Origin: Candidatus Electronema sp.
GTDB lineage: Bacteria; Desulfobacterota; Desulfobulbia; Desulfobulbales; Desulfobulbaceae
Direction of reading: 5' to 3'
Length of the DNA: 64,000 nucleotides
NCBI GenBank assembly: GCA_026645415.1
Contig: JAPEVH010000075.1
Location: 18,832 to 82,831 of the forward strand
The notes under the pieces are model-generated. The model did no database searches. It was not told the origin of the DNA and worked only from the letters and a program-made list of their open reading frames with translations. This document shows positions 8,247 to 17,344 of the stretch, piece after piece. Positions within the stretch are counted from its first letter, which is position 1. Every line of letters begins with the position of its first letter. Made by a program: the position numbers and the translations under genes.

Positions 8247-8287
8247 ATTTCTGCCCACGCTCCTGCCGCAATTCCTCCATTTCCCTC

Positions 8288-8316
8288 TTGACAAATTCCC
8301 GCCGCAGTTTTACGCT
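8288..8316 (+). promoter_or_regulatory. Candidate promoter of the HU-like DUF4469 gene
   Basis: A perfect -35 TTGACA at 8288-8293, a 17-base spacer and a weak -10 TACGCT at 8311-8316, about 60 bases before the ATG at 8375. Confidence 0.5.
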
Positions 8317-8374
8317 TCGATCCTCACCTTTTTCGCAATCACGCGGAACTCTTACCCTGTTTGGAGGATTAGCT

Positions 8375-9451
8375 ATGTCGAAAGTGCAATGGCGGCCCTA
8401 TGTGAACGCTCTGACCAAACCTCGCTCCTACGGCGCGCGGGTCATGCCCAAGGAAACCATTGATTATGCGGGCATGGCCCGGATTATCTCGGAGAAAAAT
8501 CCCCTTTGGAGCGCGGACTTAGTGGAAAGCATCCTCCGGGCGTGGGACGAGGAGCTGCTCAACCAGTTGCTCCAGGGCAATCAGGTCTCTTTTGAGAACA
8601 CCTTAACCTATCATCTCTCCCTTGCCGTGCGCTTGGATTCAGTGGATCAGCCCCTGCCTACGGACAAGAGCTTTGTCAAGGTCATGGCCTTTCCGGCCAG
8701 AGACTTTGTCGAGCGGGTGCGGCAACAGGTGGAGTTCGAGCGGCTGCCACCCACGGAAAAGGCTCCGGTTCTAGCTGGGGCCGAGGACACGGTCTGGAAT
8801 CTGGACAATGTCCTCAACCCGCAGGGCCTGCTTCGTCTGACCGGCACAGACCTGCTCTTTGATCCGCACAAGCAGGGCGAGCAGTGCCTGATTACCGGCA
8901 CCCGTAGCGGCAGCACGATCCAGAGCCGCTTCGGGCCGGTCAGCAACACCGAAGTGTTGGTCATGCCGGATGTGCCGCCCCAGGATGACCCGTGGAACAA
9001 CGAGTACCGGGTCTCGATCACCACCCACTACACCGAGCACGGCAGCCCGCGCACCGGTGCCTTTGCCCGGCCGCTGCGCACCCCCCTGACCTTGACCAAC
9101 TTCAGTCATCCCAACCCGCCAGAGCACGGCATCCTGACCGGCAGCGCGGCTGCGCCAAACGTCACGGTCACTGGTGGCAGCCTGTCCGCAAACAGCACGG
9201 TGCGGGTGGAGGTGATGCAGGATCTCCAGCAGGAGGAGCTGGTCTTCCGCCTCTTGGATATGAACGAAGGCGGGGCGGCAGGGGCTGCGCTGGCCGTGAC
9301 GCACAACGGCGATTTCGTCCTCTCCGGTTTTGCCGGTTCCCCCCTGACCTCGCTCAACCTGACCGTGAACGACTACACCGGCCTCTGGGAGATGATCCGC
9401 ACCGATTACGGCGGCAGGCTGGTGGATATCTTGCAGATAACCACGGCCTAA
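8375..9451 (+). CDS. HU-like DNA-binding domain protein with DUF4469
   Basis: A 358-residue protein. I start it at the ATG at 8375 because GGAGG lies 8 bases upstream and the sequence then begins MSKVQWRPYVNALTKPRSYGARV. Residues about 1-130 resemble the HU-like DNA-binding domain of DUF4469 proteins: helix pair, then a beta arm (SFENTLTYHLSLAVRLDS, VKVMAFPARDF). The C-terminal half is made of beta-rich Ig-like segments (ILTGSAAAPNVTVTGG) typical of DUF4469. This suggests a nucleoid-associated or structural DNA-binding protein (inference). The M48 peptidase gene follows after 12 bases, probably in one operon. Confidence 0.75.
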   Translation: MSKVQWRPYVNALTKPRSYGARVMPKETIDYAGMARIISEKNPLWSADLVESILRAWDEELLNQLLQGNQVSFENTLTYHLSLAVRLDSVDQPLPTDKSFVKVMAFPARDFVERVRQQVEFERLPPTEKAPVLAGAEDTVWNLDNVLNPQGLLRLTGTDLLFDPHKQGEQCLITGTRSGSTIQSRFGPVSNTEVLVMPDVPPQDDPWNNEYRVSITTHYTEHGSPRTGAFARPLRTPLTLTNFSHPNPPEHGILTGSAAAPNVTVTGGSLSANSTVRVEVMQDLQQEELVFRLLDMNEGGAAGAALAVTHNGDFVLSGFAGSPLTSLNLTVNDYTGLWEMIRTDYGGRLVDILQITTA

Positions 9452-9463
9452 GAAACAGCGCAG

Positions 9464-11023
9464 ATGATGACCGACGAGCAGTTCAACGCCATAATCAGCG
9501 CAGCCGATGAGCTGGCAAGGACAGAGCCTGATCGGTATCTGCGCAAGATGCGATGCCTGCTTCTGCTGGGCGATCTCTATCTTGTTGCGATTACCGGGCT
9601 GCTGCTTGCGCTCCAGCTAGGGGCAGTCTTTTTCCTTGTCCAGGCACTGCGCACCGGAGCCGCAGGCTGGCTGACAGTGCTCTCCATCCCTGTCTTGATC
9701 TGGGCAATTTGGCTGATGCGCAAGCTGATGCTGATGCAAGGCGGGCAGAAACCGACGGCTGGCATTCCGCTCACCAGGGAGCAGGCCCCGGACTTGTTTG
9801 CCCTACTGGATACGCTCTGCTCTCAGGCCGATGCGCTGCCTGTCTACCGGGTGCTGATGACGGATGTGTTCCATGCAAGTCTGGAGCAGCTGCCGCGCCT
9901 CGGTGTCTTTGGTCGGCATCAGAATACTCTCCTGCTTGGCCTGCCCCTGCTCAAGTGCCTGACTATGGAGCAGTTCAAGGCTTTGTTGGCGCATGAGCTG
10001 GGGCATCTCTCCAAATCCAAGGGGAGTCGCTGCAAGCTGGCTCGCCAGGGCCATCGACAGATGCTCCGCTGGACAGGACTGGCGCAGACCCTTGGTGATG
10101 ATCCGCACGGCTATCTCTTCAAGCACTTCCTGGAATGGTTTATAGACTACGTGGGTGCCTGCGCCTTTCCGCTGGTTCGCATGAGTGAATATGAGGCGGA
10201 TGCGCTCTCTGTCCGTCTGGTGTCACATGAGGCCGCTGTTGAGACGCTTTCCGTCAGCAACGTCATTGACAGGTATTTGCAGGAACACTATTGGCCGCAG
10301 ATGCGGCGGCTGGCTGACGAGGAGCCGGAGCCGGTCTCACCGTATCGGATGATGGGGGAGACATTTGCCGCCCAGGTGCATACTGCTTGGGTTGAGCAGT
10401 GGGTAGTTGTGGATCTGACGAAAAAGACCGAGCTGATTGAGACCCATCCTTGTCTGCACGACCGGCTCAATGCCTTGCAGACCGCGCCTCGCATCGTCTT
10501 GGCCAAACCGGGGCAGACTGCGGAAGGGCTGCTCGGCAACGCGCTCCAAGTTGTCACCGAGCAGATGGACAGAGCATGGCAAGATGGCATTCGCGCTTGG
10601 TGGGTGGAGCGATATGAGAGCGTGCAGAAGAACCGCCGTCAGTTTGCCGAGTTGAACGCCCGCGTGGCGAGCGGCGCAGAACTGACCGTGGAGGAGGCGT
10701 ATGAGCGCGCCCGGCTGACCTGGAGTGTCGGGCGCAACCGAGATGAAACCTTGAAGCAGCTCCTTGCCCTGTATTTCCGGGACAAGGAGAGTCCGCTCGC
10801 CTCTTTCGGGCTGGGAGCTTGGCTCCTGAATAGCAATGATGATGAAGGCAAATATACTGCTGAAGACGGCTATGATCTGCTAGAGCAGGCCATGCGGCTT
10901 GATGCTGGCTTCACGACAAGATGCTGCGAGCTGCTGCGCGATTACTGCCGGGAGAACGGCAGAGAGGAGCAGGCACAGGACTGGGATGAGAAGCTCCAGG
11001 CTGCGCTCCAGCTTGAAGGCTAG
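9464..11023 (+). CDS. M48-family membrane metallopeptidase
   Basis: A 519-residue protein with two N-terminal membrane segments (about 40-65 and 68-85) and a cytosol-facing zinc peptidase domain. The active site AHELGHLS (HExxH, near residue 177) and the third ligand region SEYEADALS are intact, as in HtpX/Oma1-type M48 peptidases. The C-terminal 250 residues are helical with a TPR-like feel and may bind substrates. Such proteases usually take part in membrane protein quality control. It follows the DUF4469 gene by 12 bases. Its TAG stop overlaps the pgpA stop on the opposite strand in a shared CTAG (11020-11023). Confidence 0.85.
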   Translation: MMTDEQFNAIISAADELARTEPDRYLRKMRCLLLLGDLYLVAITGLLLALQLGAVFFLVQALRTGAAGWLTVLSIPVLIWAIWLMRKLMLMQGGQKPTAGIPLTREQAPDLFALLDTLCSQADALPVYRVLMTDVFHASLEQLPRLGVFGRHQNTLLLGLPLLKCLTMEQFKALLAHELGHLSKSKGSRCKLARQGHRQMLRWTGLAQTLGDDPHGYLFKHFLEWFIDYVGACAFPLVRMSEYEADALSVRLVSHEAAVETLSVSNVIDRYLQEHYWPQMRRLADEEPEPVSPYRMMGETFAAQVHTAWVEQWVVVDLTKKTELIETHPCLHDRLNALQTAPRIVLAKPGQTAEGLLGNALQVVTEQMDRAWQDGIRAWWVERYESVQKNRRQFAELNARVASGAELTVEEAYERARLTWSVGRNRDETLKQLLALYFRDKESPLASFGLGAWLLNSNDDEGKYTAEDGYDLLEQAMRLDAGFTTRCCELLRDYCRENGREEQAQDWDEKLQAALQLEG

Positions 11024-11478
11024 ACAAGACCAGACAACCAGATGCCTGCTTGCAGCACAGCAAAGGCCATGAGTCCGGCTGCCACATCATCGAGCATGAT
11101 GCCTAAGCCACCATGAATGTGGCGGTCGAGCCAGCCTACGGGGAAGGGCTTGAGGATATCGAAAAAGCGGAACAAGGCAAAGCCAGCCAGCGCAACCAAG
11201 GGATGGGTTGGCGCAAGAAACAGGGCAATAAGCTGACCAACAACCTCGTCAATCACCACAATGCCGGGATCCGCTTGGTCGAGAATCTTCTCTGCTGCGC
11301 CAGAGGCCACCGTGCCGATGACAAACAGGACGGCCAGCCCAAGCAGATAGGCAGTAGGCTCAAGCTGGTTCATGCCCAACCAGAGCAGCACTCCAGCTAC
11401 TGAACCCCAAGTGCCTGGTGCTTTAGGCAGATAGCCGCTGTATGCACTGGTGGCAATGAACATAAACAGTTTATCCAT
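11020..11478 (-). CDS. pgpA: Phosphatidylglycerophosphatase A
   Basis: A 152-residue membrane enzyme that removes phosphate from phosphatidylglycerol phosphate to give phosphatidylglycerol. The start at 11478 gives MDKLFMFIATSAYSGYLPKA. Signatures are YSGYLPKAPGTWGS, IVVIDEVVGQLIAL (acidic active site) and the end motif FRFFDILKPFPVGWLD. Length is normal. It overlaps the end of larC by 8 bases, so it is translationally coupled and last in the fmt-larC-pgpA operon. Confidence 0.92.
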   Translation of the reverse strand: MDKLFMFIATSAYSGYLPKAPGTWGSVAGVLLWLGMNQLEPTAYLLGLAVLFVIGTVASGAAEKILDQADPGIVVIDEVVGQLIALFLAPTHPLVALAGFALFRFFDILKPFPVGWLDRHIHGGLGIMLDDVAAGLMAFAVLQAGIWLSGLV

Positions 11479-12640
11479 TTTCGCTCTCCTTTGCCGCGCT
11501 CCGTACCTGCTCCAGAGGAAGGTTATGCTCTCTGGCCAGCTTGGCGCAATCCTCATATTCTGGCTTGATCCGACTGCTGCCGTCGGGCAGCACGACCTTC
11601 TTGCCGCGCACTGCTCCCCACGGCGTGACCAGCTCAACCGTGCTTCTTGGCAAGGTGAGCCGCTGCTCTCTGTGAAAACAAAGACCTATTGCGCTGGTCT
11701 CACGCAAGAGCAAGTCCTTCAAGATGAAGGCATGAGCTGGGTCAGCAAGCAGCCGGAGCAGAAAACCAGGCCGCCCCTTCTTCATCTGAATGGGAGTTAA
11801 ACTGACATCCAGCGCGCCTGCTGCCAGTAACTTTGCCGCAAGATAGGGCCAAGCCTCTGGGTTCCAGTCATCAAGCTGCGTCTCGATCACCTCAACCTGC
11901 TGCGCTTCCTCAATCATTTGCTTGCGCCCGATCAGCAAGCGGAGCAAGTTAGGCCGCCTGTCTCTGCGCTCTCTGGTGCCTGTGCCATAGCCAGTCTGTT
12001 CAATGCGCATTGCGGGCAGCGGCCCAAAGCTGCGGCTCAACTCCACCGCCAAGGCTGCGCCAGTTGGGGTGACTAATTCTTGAGCTAGATTCTCACCATA
12101 GACCGGCACCCCTTTGAGCAGCTCACAGACCGCAGGGGCAGGGAGAGGTAATTCACCATGCTGAGAGCGTACCCAGCCACGCGGCAGGGGTAAGGGCGAG
12201 CAGATGATCTCGCTGATGCCAAGATGGACAAAGCCAATAACCGTTCCGACAATGTCAATCAGGGCATCAACAGCCCCAACCTCGTGGAAATGCACTTCCT
12301 CAGTGCTTACCCCATGCACGCTGGCCTCGGCCTCAGCCAGCCGCTGGAACACAGCCAACGCCCGGCAGAGAACAGCTTCAGCAAGACCAGCCTGTTCCAG
12401 CAGTTCCTGAATATCACGTAGATGACGGGGAGGCTCTATCTTCTCGGTTCGTACCTTAACCATTGTTGCCCGAAGCCCGCTTTTAACCATCTGCTTTACT
12501 TCAAGCTGCCAGCCGCTGAGTTTGAGCTTATCTAACTCAGCTCGGAGCACACTTTCAGGGAGTCCGGCAGCAAGCAACGCGCCAAGCAGCATATTGCCGC
12601 TAACCCCAGAAAAGCAATCTAAGTAACAGATCGTACTCAT
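11471..12640 (-). CDS. larC: LarC, nickel-pincer cofactor nickel chelatase
   Basis: A 389-residue protein starting MSTICYLDCFSGVSGNMLLGA. Blocks such as VHFHEVGAVDALIDIVGT, VTPTGAALA and the C-terminal LDDWNPEAWPYLA, IQMKKGRPGF identify LarC, which inserts Ni into the pyridinium bisthiocarboxylate mononucleotide cofactor of lactate racemase-type enzymes. The gene is one continuous frame, not split into larC1/larC2 as in lactobacilli. larA, larB and larE are not in the window. The ATG at 12640 lies 3 bases after the fmt stop, and pgpA overlaps its end, so the three form an operon with no obvious shared pathway. Confidence 0.93.
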   Translation of the reverse strand: MSTICYLDCFSGVSGNMLLGALLAAGLPESVLRAELDKLKLSGWQLEVKQMVKSGLRATMVKVRTEKIEPPRHLRDIQELLEQAGLAEAVLCRALAVFQRLAEAEASVHGVSTEEVHFHEVGAVDALIDIVGTVIGFVHLGISEIICSPLPLPRGWVRSQHGELPLPAPAVCELLKGVPVYGENLAQELVTPTGAALAVELSRSFGPLPAMRIEQTGYGTGTRERRDRRPNLLRLLIGRKQMIEEAQQVEVIETQLDDWNPEAWPYLAAKLLAAGALDVSLTPIQMKKGRPGFLLRLLADPAHAFILKDLLLRETSAIGLCFHREQRLTLPRSTVELVTPWGAVRGKKVVLPDGSSRIKPEYEDCAKLAREHNLPLEQVRSAAKESENG

Positions 12641-12643
12641 GGT

Positions 12644-13585
12644 TCAGGAAAACTGCTCGCCTACAGGCAGCTTCATGCCGCAGATGCAGGCTTGGACGCA
12701 CATCCGCTTCTTGCCCTCTGGCTGGATTTCCCGAATGAGCAGATAGTCCTTGCCCGTGGCTACGAGCACACCGAAGCGGTCAGCCCGGCATAGGGTGCCC
12801 GGCTCTTCTTTCACCTCACCTCGCACCACCTTTGGCTGGAAGAAGCGGAAACGACGGTTATCAATAAAGCCATAGGCAGAAGGCCACGGGTCAAGGCCAC
12901 GGATGAGGCAGTGCAGTTCCGCCGCAGGTTTTGTCCAATCAAGATGCCCTTCTTCTTTCTCAAGCAGCAGGGCATAGGTAGCCTGCGCGTCCTCCTGCTT
13001 GACTGCTTGGAGCTGGCCTTCCTTGAGTTGAGCAATAGCTTCTAGCAAAGCCTCGCTGCCGAGCTGGGCCAATTTGTCAGCAAGACTGCCGCTGGTGTCA
13101 TCCTTGCTGATCGGCAAGCGGGCAGGCAAGAGAATATCGCCTGTGTCAATGCCCTCATCCATCTGCATAATCGTCACGCCCGTCTCTGCTTCACCGTTGA
13201 TCAGAGCGCGCTGGATGGGTGCTGCGCCTCGATATTTGGGCAACAGCGAGCCATGCACGTTGATTGTGCCAAAGCGTGGCAGGCGGAGAAGACGGCTGGG
13301 CAGGATTCTGCCGTAGGCTATAACCACAATCAAATCAGGCTGGAATGCACGAATAGTGTCAAAGAAATCATCACTGCGAATAGTGTCAGGTTGCAGCACC
13401 GGAATGCCATGCTGTTCAGCTAACGTTTTCACTGGCGGAGCACAGCATTTTCGCCCGCGCCCCTGATGGGCATCCGCCCGGCAGACCACAGCAACAACTT
13501 GATCTGGGCTGGCAAGCAGTGCTTGTAGGCTCGGTTGGGCAAAAAGCGGGGTGCCCATGAATACGATACGCAAAGGAGAACTCAT
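12644..13585 (-). CDS. fmt: Methionyl-tRNA formyltransferase
   Basis: A 313-residue enzyme that formylates initiator Met-tRNA using 10-formyl-tetrahydrofolate. It starts LRIVFMGTPLFAQPSLQAL. The catalytic block NVHGSLLPKYRGAAPIQ and the following GVTIMQMDEGIDTGDIL are intact; a C-terminal OB-like domain follows. Length is normal. The usual partner def (peptide deformylase) is not adjacent. First gene of the tight fmt-larC-pgpA operon. Confidence 0.95.
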   Translation of the reverse strand: MSSPLRIVFMGTPLFAQPSLQALLASPDQVVAVVCRADAHQGRGRKCCAPPVKTLAEQHGIPVLQPDTIRSDDFFDTIRAFQPDLIVVIAYGRILPSRLLRLPRFGTINVHGSLLPKYRGAAPIQRALINGEAETGVTIMQMDEGIDTGDILLPARLPISKDDTSGSLADKLAQLGSEALLEAIAQLKEGQLQAVKQEDAQATYALLLEKEEGHLDWTKPAAELHCLIRGLDPWPSAYGFIDNRRFRFFQPKVVRGEVKEEPGTLCRADRFGVLVATGKDYLLIREIQPEGKKRMCVQACICGMKLPVGEQFS

Positions 13586-13699
13586 ATCTGGCAGGGAAAA
13601 TTGTTTTGTTAGATATAGGACGGCAAGACGACCGCAGGCAAAAGATGAGTTTATGCCTAGCAGAGCAATCTGTCAAGTTTCCGGTGCTAGACTGACCTG

Positions 13700-15484
13700 T
13701 TAAGGGTGAATAAAATTACTGTTGAGACTTTCTGCAAGATGGCAACGACCTTTACCCAGCCGCTTGGCAGCATACATAGCATTGTCTGCGCTACTCATTA
13801 AGGTTTCTATGTCCTGACCATGATCGGGAAAAATCGCAATGCCAATACTGGTACGCAGTGCTCCTTGGTGAGTAAGCGTACAATGTAACGAGCCAAGAGC
13901 TTGAATGATTCGTTCTGCTACAGCGACTGCCTGCTGCTGTGAACTGATATCTTCAATAATGGCACAAAACTCATCGCCACCAAGGCGGGCAGCAGTATCT
14001 TCAAGGCGCAAGCAGGCAAGCATCTGCTCTGCAACATGCTGCAAGAAACGATCACCAGCTAAATGACCATAACTGTCGTTAATAATCTTAAAGTTGTCTA
14101 AATCAAGATACAACAGAGCAATACGACTTTTCTGCCGCCTAGCACGGGCAATTGCAGCTCGTAAGCGTTCATCAAACATGACTCGGTTAGGGAGTTTAGT
14201 GAGCGGATCGTGCATGGCCTGATAGCGAAGTCGCTCTTCTGCCTCTTTCCGTTCACTAATATCAGAGAACAAGGCCACATAATTAACAACCCCACCATCT
14301 TTGCTGCGAATAACCGAGATAGACAGCCACTGCGGATAGATTTCACCATTTTGGCGACGATTCCAGACCTCGCCCTGCCAGCGGTCGTGTTCAAGCAAAG
14401 CCCGCCACATCTCTTGGTAGAATTCTTTGCTGTGTCTGCCAGAATGCTGGAAAGCGGGATCTTGCCCTAAGACCTGCTCAGGCTGGTAGCCGGTAATAAC
14501 CGAAAAAGCAGGATTCACCGTAATAATCCGGTTGTCTGCATCAGTGACTAACATGCCCTCAGAGCTGGTTTCAAAGACCGTGTGGGCCAGCCGTAGATTG
14601 TCTTCGGCCTTTTCTTGCTCAGTTAGATCGCTGATCACGCAGACAAAACCTGTGCATCTACCATCACTGTCCCGCTGTGGACTAAGCCAATGGCCACCCG
14701 GAAATAGAGAGCCGTCTTTACGGACAAACCGCTTCACTGCGTAATGCTGTTCTAATTCCCCAGAGCAGAGCTGAGTGATAGTGTCTTGAGCTGGCTCAAT
14801 AAAATCAGTATGGAGCATGTCAAAGAGCCGCATCTGGCGAAATTCCTCTTGGGAATAGCCAAATATCTGGGCATACATTTCATTAACTAGCTCATAGGTA
14901 CATTCACGGTTGAGTAAGCCAAGGCAAACGCCTGCATTACTCAGCACAGCCTCGTTGCGCGCCTCGCTTTCGAGCAAAGCTGCATGAGCACGCTCAAGGG
15001 CATTGATCTTTTCGGTCAGCTGTTGGTTGCGATACGCTAATTCTAGTTGGGTTCGGCGGAGCTTGATATGGGTAGAGACTCTAGCAATCAGCTCAGAAGG
15101 CTCATACGGTTTGGTGAGAAAATCAGCCCCACCTACTTTAAAGCCTCGAATGCGACTCGCCACCTCACCCATAGCAGTGAGAAAGAGGACAGGAATATCA
15201 GTGAGCTGTGGGTCTTTTTTTAGTTGAGAACAGACTTGAAATCCATCCAGCTTCGGCATCCCTATGTCAAGTAGGATGATTTCGGGCGGAGAAACTTGGC
15301 AGTGACGCAATACTTTAGTTGGATCGGCAAGAGCATAAGAGCGAAATCTGTGGGCTTTAAGAATGGCTTCTAGGAGGCGGAGGTCACTATGCCGGTCATC
15401 AACAATCAGAATATATGAGGCAGTAGGCTCCTTGTCAATTTGCCCAAACAGCTTGTCTGACTCAGGGGCTGCCAATGGTCTCAT
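13700..15484 (-). CDS. Response regulator with two PAS domains and diguanylate cyclase
   Basis: A 594-residue protein: receiver (about 22-140, phospho-Asp in EIILLDIGMPKLDG), a short helical linker, PAS (about 170-290), PAS (about 300-415, YPQWLSIS...), then GGDEF (about 425-585). The cyclase active site ARLGGDEF is intact and RxxD (RLED) lies five residues before it, so product inhibition by c-di-GMP is expected. There is no membrane segment. Its start overlaps the preceding PATAN regulator by 23 bases, showing translational coupling. Last gene of a four-gene signalling operon headed by the 1260-residue kinase, the likely phosphodonor (inference). Confidence 0.9.
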   Translation of the reverse strand: MRPLAAPESDKLFGQIDKEPTASYILIVDDRHSDLRLLEAILKAHRFRSYALADPTKVLRHCQVSPPEIILLDIGMPKLDGFQVCSQLKKDPQLTDIPVLFLTAMGEVASRIRGFKVGGADFLTKPYEPSELIARVSTHIKLRRTQLELAYRNQQLTEKINALERAHAALLESEARNEAVLSNAGVCLGLLNRECTYELVNEMYAQIFGYSQEEFRQMRLFDMLHTDFIEPAQDTITQLCSGELEQHYAVKRFVRKDGSLFPGGHWLSPQRDSDGRCTGFVCVISDLTEQEKAEDNLRLAHTVFETSSEGMLVTDADNRIITVNPAFSVITGYQPEQVLGQDPAFQHSGRHSKEFYQEMWRALLEHDRWQGEVWNRRQNGEIYPQWLSISVIRSKDGGVVNYVALFSDISERKEAEERLRYQAMHDPLTKLPNRVMFDERLRAAIARARRQKSRIALLYLDLDNFKIINDSYGHLAGDRFLQHVAEQMLACLRLEDTAARLGGDEFCAIIEDISSQQQAVAVAERIIQALGSLHCTLTHQGALRTSIGIAIFPDHGQDIETLMSSADNAMYAAKRLGKGRCHLAESLNSNFIHP

Positions 15485-16151
15485 CTTTTCGGGTCATAGC
15501 CTCCATGATCAAGGCCATCAGACTTGCTTGAATGCGCTTTTTCACCTTTTTAGTGGATGTATTGGTAAAGCGAATACTGGCCCCATCTGTACCAATCAGA
15601 GCATAGGCTGCCTCTTCACCAGTCAATCCATGAAAAGCAGCATCAAAGACTTCGCCATTTTCAATATAGAAGAACCCCTTTTTACCGTCTGATGTACTAA
15701 TTTCTAGCAGGCAGGTCTTTTGCTCCAAGGCGATCATCTGGAGAAAATTAGCCACTGAAATTCCTTTCAAGACACCGTCTGCGTCTGAACGTGGCTTGAG
15801 GGCAGTTTGGATTGCATCGACCAGTTTATTGATCGTAAATGGTTTTTTCAGCAGGAGTTGGCCTGTTTGGGCAAACTGCTTTTCAATATCCGGCGTAGAA
15901 TGAGCAGTCATGATCACGCAGGGTATTTTAGGAAACGCATCGTTAATATAAGCCAAAAGCGTGAGACCATCAATTTTCGGCATCTGCAAGTCAGTAATAA
16001 TCAAATCTACTGGTTTACGATTGAGCACACCAATAGCTTCCTCTCCATTGTTGGAGAGAATGATGTCAAAATCCTGCTTGTATTTTTTTAAACTGATGCC
16101 CAGCAGCCGCTGAAACCCCAGATCATCGTCAACTATAAGCACGTTTTTCAT
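15462..16151 (-). CDS. Response regulator with DUF4388/PATAN domain
   Basis: A 229-residue protein. The N-terminal receiver (about 1-120) has DDD near residue 9, phospho-Asp in LIITDLQMPKIDG and Lys in LKKPFTINK. The C-terminal domain (LKGISVANFLQMIALEQKTC, GFFYIENGEVFDA, GEEAAYALIG) fits the DUF4388/PATAN module, which usually mediates protein-protein contact in signalling and gliding systems rather than binding DNA. It sits between a kinase-linked regulator and a diguanylate cyclase and overlaps the latter. Confidence 0.88.
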   Translation of the reverse strand: MKNVLIVDDDLGFQRLLGISLKKYKQDFDIILSNNGEEAIGVLNRKPVDLIITDLQMPKIDGLTLLAYINDAFPKIPCVIMTAHSTPDIEKQFAQTGQLLLKKPFTINKLVDAIQTALKPRSDADGVLKGISVANFLQMIALEQKTCLLEISTSDGKKGFFYIENGEVFDAAFHGLTGEEAAYALIGTDGASIRFTNTSTKKVKKRIQASLMALIMEAMTRKDETIGSP

Positions 16152-16186
16152 GTTCCATGCTGCTGAAAAAGTTTATTAAAAAAAAT

Positions 16187-17338
16187 TCAAATCTCTTTGT
16201 CTGCTTTCTGAAAGTCAAGCAGCGAACAAACCATTTGATCTAATCGCTCTGCTGCTTTAACAACAGGACGGCTAACGGTCTCAAATTCCTTGTTATCTCT
16301 CAGTATGCTGCTAACGGCATCAATACCAAAGAGAATTGTAGCCAAATTTTCTCGAATCGCCTTGCGATTACGGTCAATAAAACTGTTGATTGCTGATTCT
16401 GCTGCTTGGCAAAGCTGAGTTGGATCTTCCAGAAACACGTGTGCTGTTCCTTCTGTCTCTCCTTCATCGTCAAAAAGCGGCAAATGGAGGAATTGTGCTT
16501 TTGTTCCGCCAACAGAATTTGGTAAGCATTCTTCACAGGATGCACCACAATTTTGAAGGATCTCTTTGCCACTTCGGCCAAGCAAGTCTGATAACCTTAA
16601 ACCGGAAAATTCAATAGCCTGTCTGTTTGCCCAAACAATCTTGCCGCCTGTATCCTCAATAAAGATTTTTTCCTGAACACTATCTAAAATGGCCAAGAAC
16701 TTACTGCTTTCTCGCCGCAACTGATCTAGCTCACTCTCAGTTGCCATGCTGTTTTGGTGCAACGATTGAATCAGACTGTCAGACTGTAACTTTTGTTGCT
16801 CAAGCAGCTGCTTAATCCTGAGCTGCACCATAATCCGAGCATTGAGAATCTGGAGATTAATCGGCTTGCTGATATAATCAACCGCCCCAAGACTAAAGCC
16901 ACGACATTCATCGTCCTCTCTATCACGGGCACTGACAAAGATAACCGCAATTCGTCGGGTTTTTGGATTTTCTTTCAGTCGTCGGCAGACCTCATAGCCA
17001 TCCATACCGGGCATATTGAGATCAAGGAGAATAATGTCTGGCTGCCGCGCTGCGGCTAAATCAAGGCCATGAATACCTGTTGAGGCTATGGAGACGGTAT
17101 ACTCTTTTTCCAGCGTTTTTTTCATGAGCTGGAGATGGAATACATCATCATCAATAAAGAGGAGATGAAAGTGGAGGGTATTGATCGTTCTCGTAGAGCA
17201 CTTATGGGGAATGATAGTCTCTTTGGACATAACATTGCCACAAAATTGGCAGCTAATTGGTTGATGATCAATCTGCTCTAGCAGTTCATCTTGGACTGTA
17301 TTTCGTCCGCCGCATTCCTCACAGAAGATGACCTTCAT
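16187..17338 (-). CDS. Zinc-ribbon, receiver and PAS protein without a kinase domain
   Basis: A 383-residue protein with an unusual order. First a small zinc-ribbon-like segment (CEECGG at 6-11 and CQFCG near 31-35), then a receiver domain (about 55-175; DDD, IILLDLNMPGMDG, IFVSA, ISKPIN), a coiled linker, and a PAS domain (about 215-330, IVWANRQAIEFSG). The last 60 residues are helical and resemble a dimerisation segment, but I see no H-box or ATPase domain. So it is a response regulator with unknown output, not a kinase. The PAS region has extra cysteines (CGASCEEC), which might bind metal. The kinase gene ends 6 bases before its start. Confidence 0.82.
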   Translation of the reverse strand: MKVIFCEECGGRNTVQDELLEQIDHQPISCQFCGNVMSKETIIPHKCSTRTINTLHFHLLFIDDDVFHLQLMKKTLEKEYTVSIASTGIHGLDLAAARQPDIILLDLNMPGMDGYEVCRRLKENPKTRRIAVIFVSARDREDDECRGFSLGAVDYISKPINLQILNARIMVQLRIKQLLEQQKLQSDSLIQSLHQNSMATESELDQLRRESSKFLAILDSVQEKIFIEDTGGKIVWANRQAIEFSGLRLSDLLGRSGKEILQNCGASCEECLPNSVGGTKAQFLHLPLFDDEGETEGTAHVFLEDPTQLCQAAESAINSFIDRNRKAIRENLATILFGIDAVSSILRDNKEFETVSRPVVKAAERLDQMVCSLLDFQKADKEI

Positions 17339-17344
17339 AACACG

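Noticed and set aside
11471..12640. Split larC1/larC2 with programmed frameshift
   Set aside because: The frame is continuous through both halves, so no frameshift is needed.
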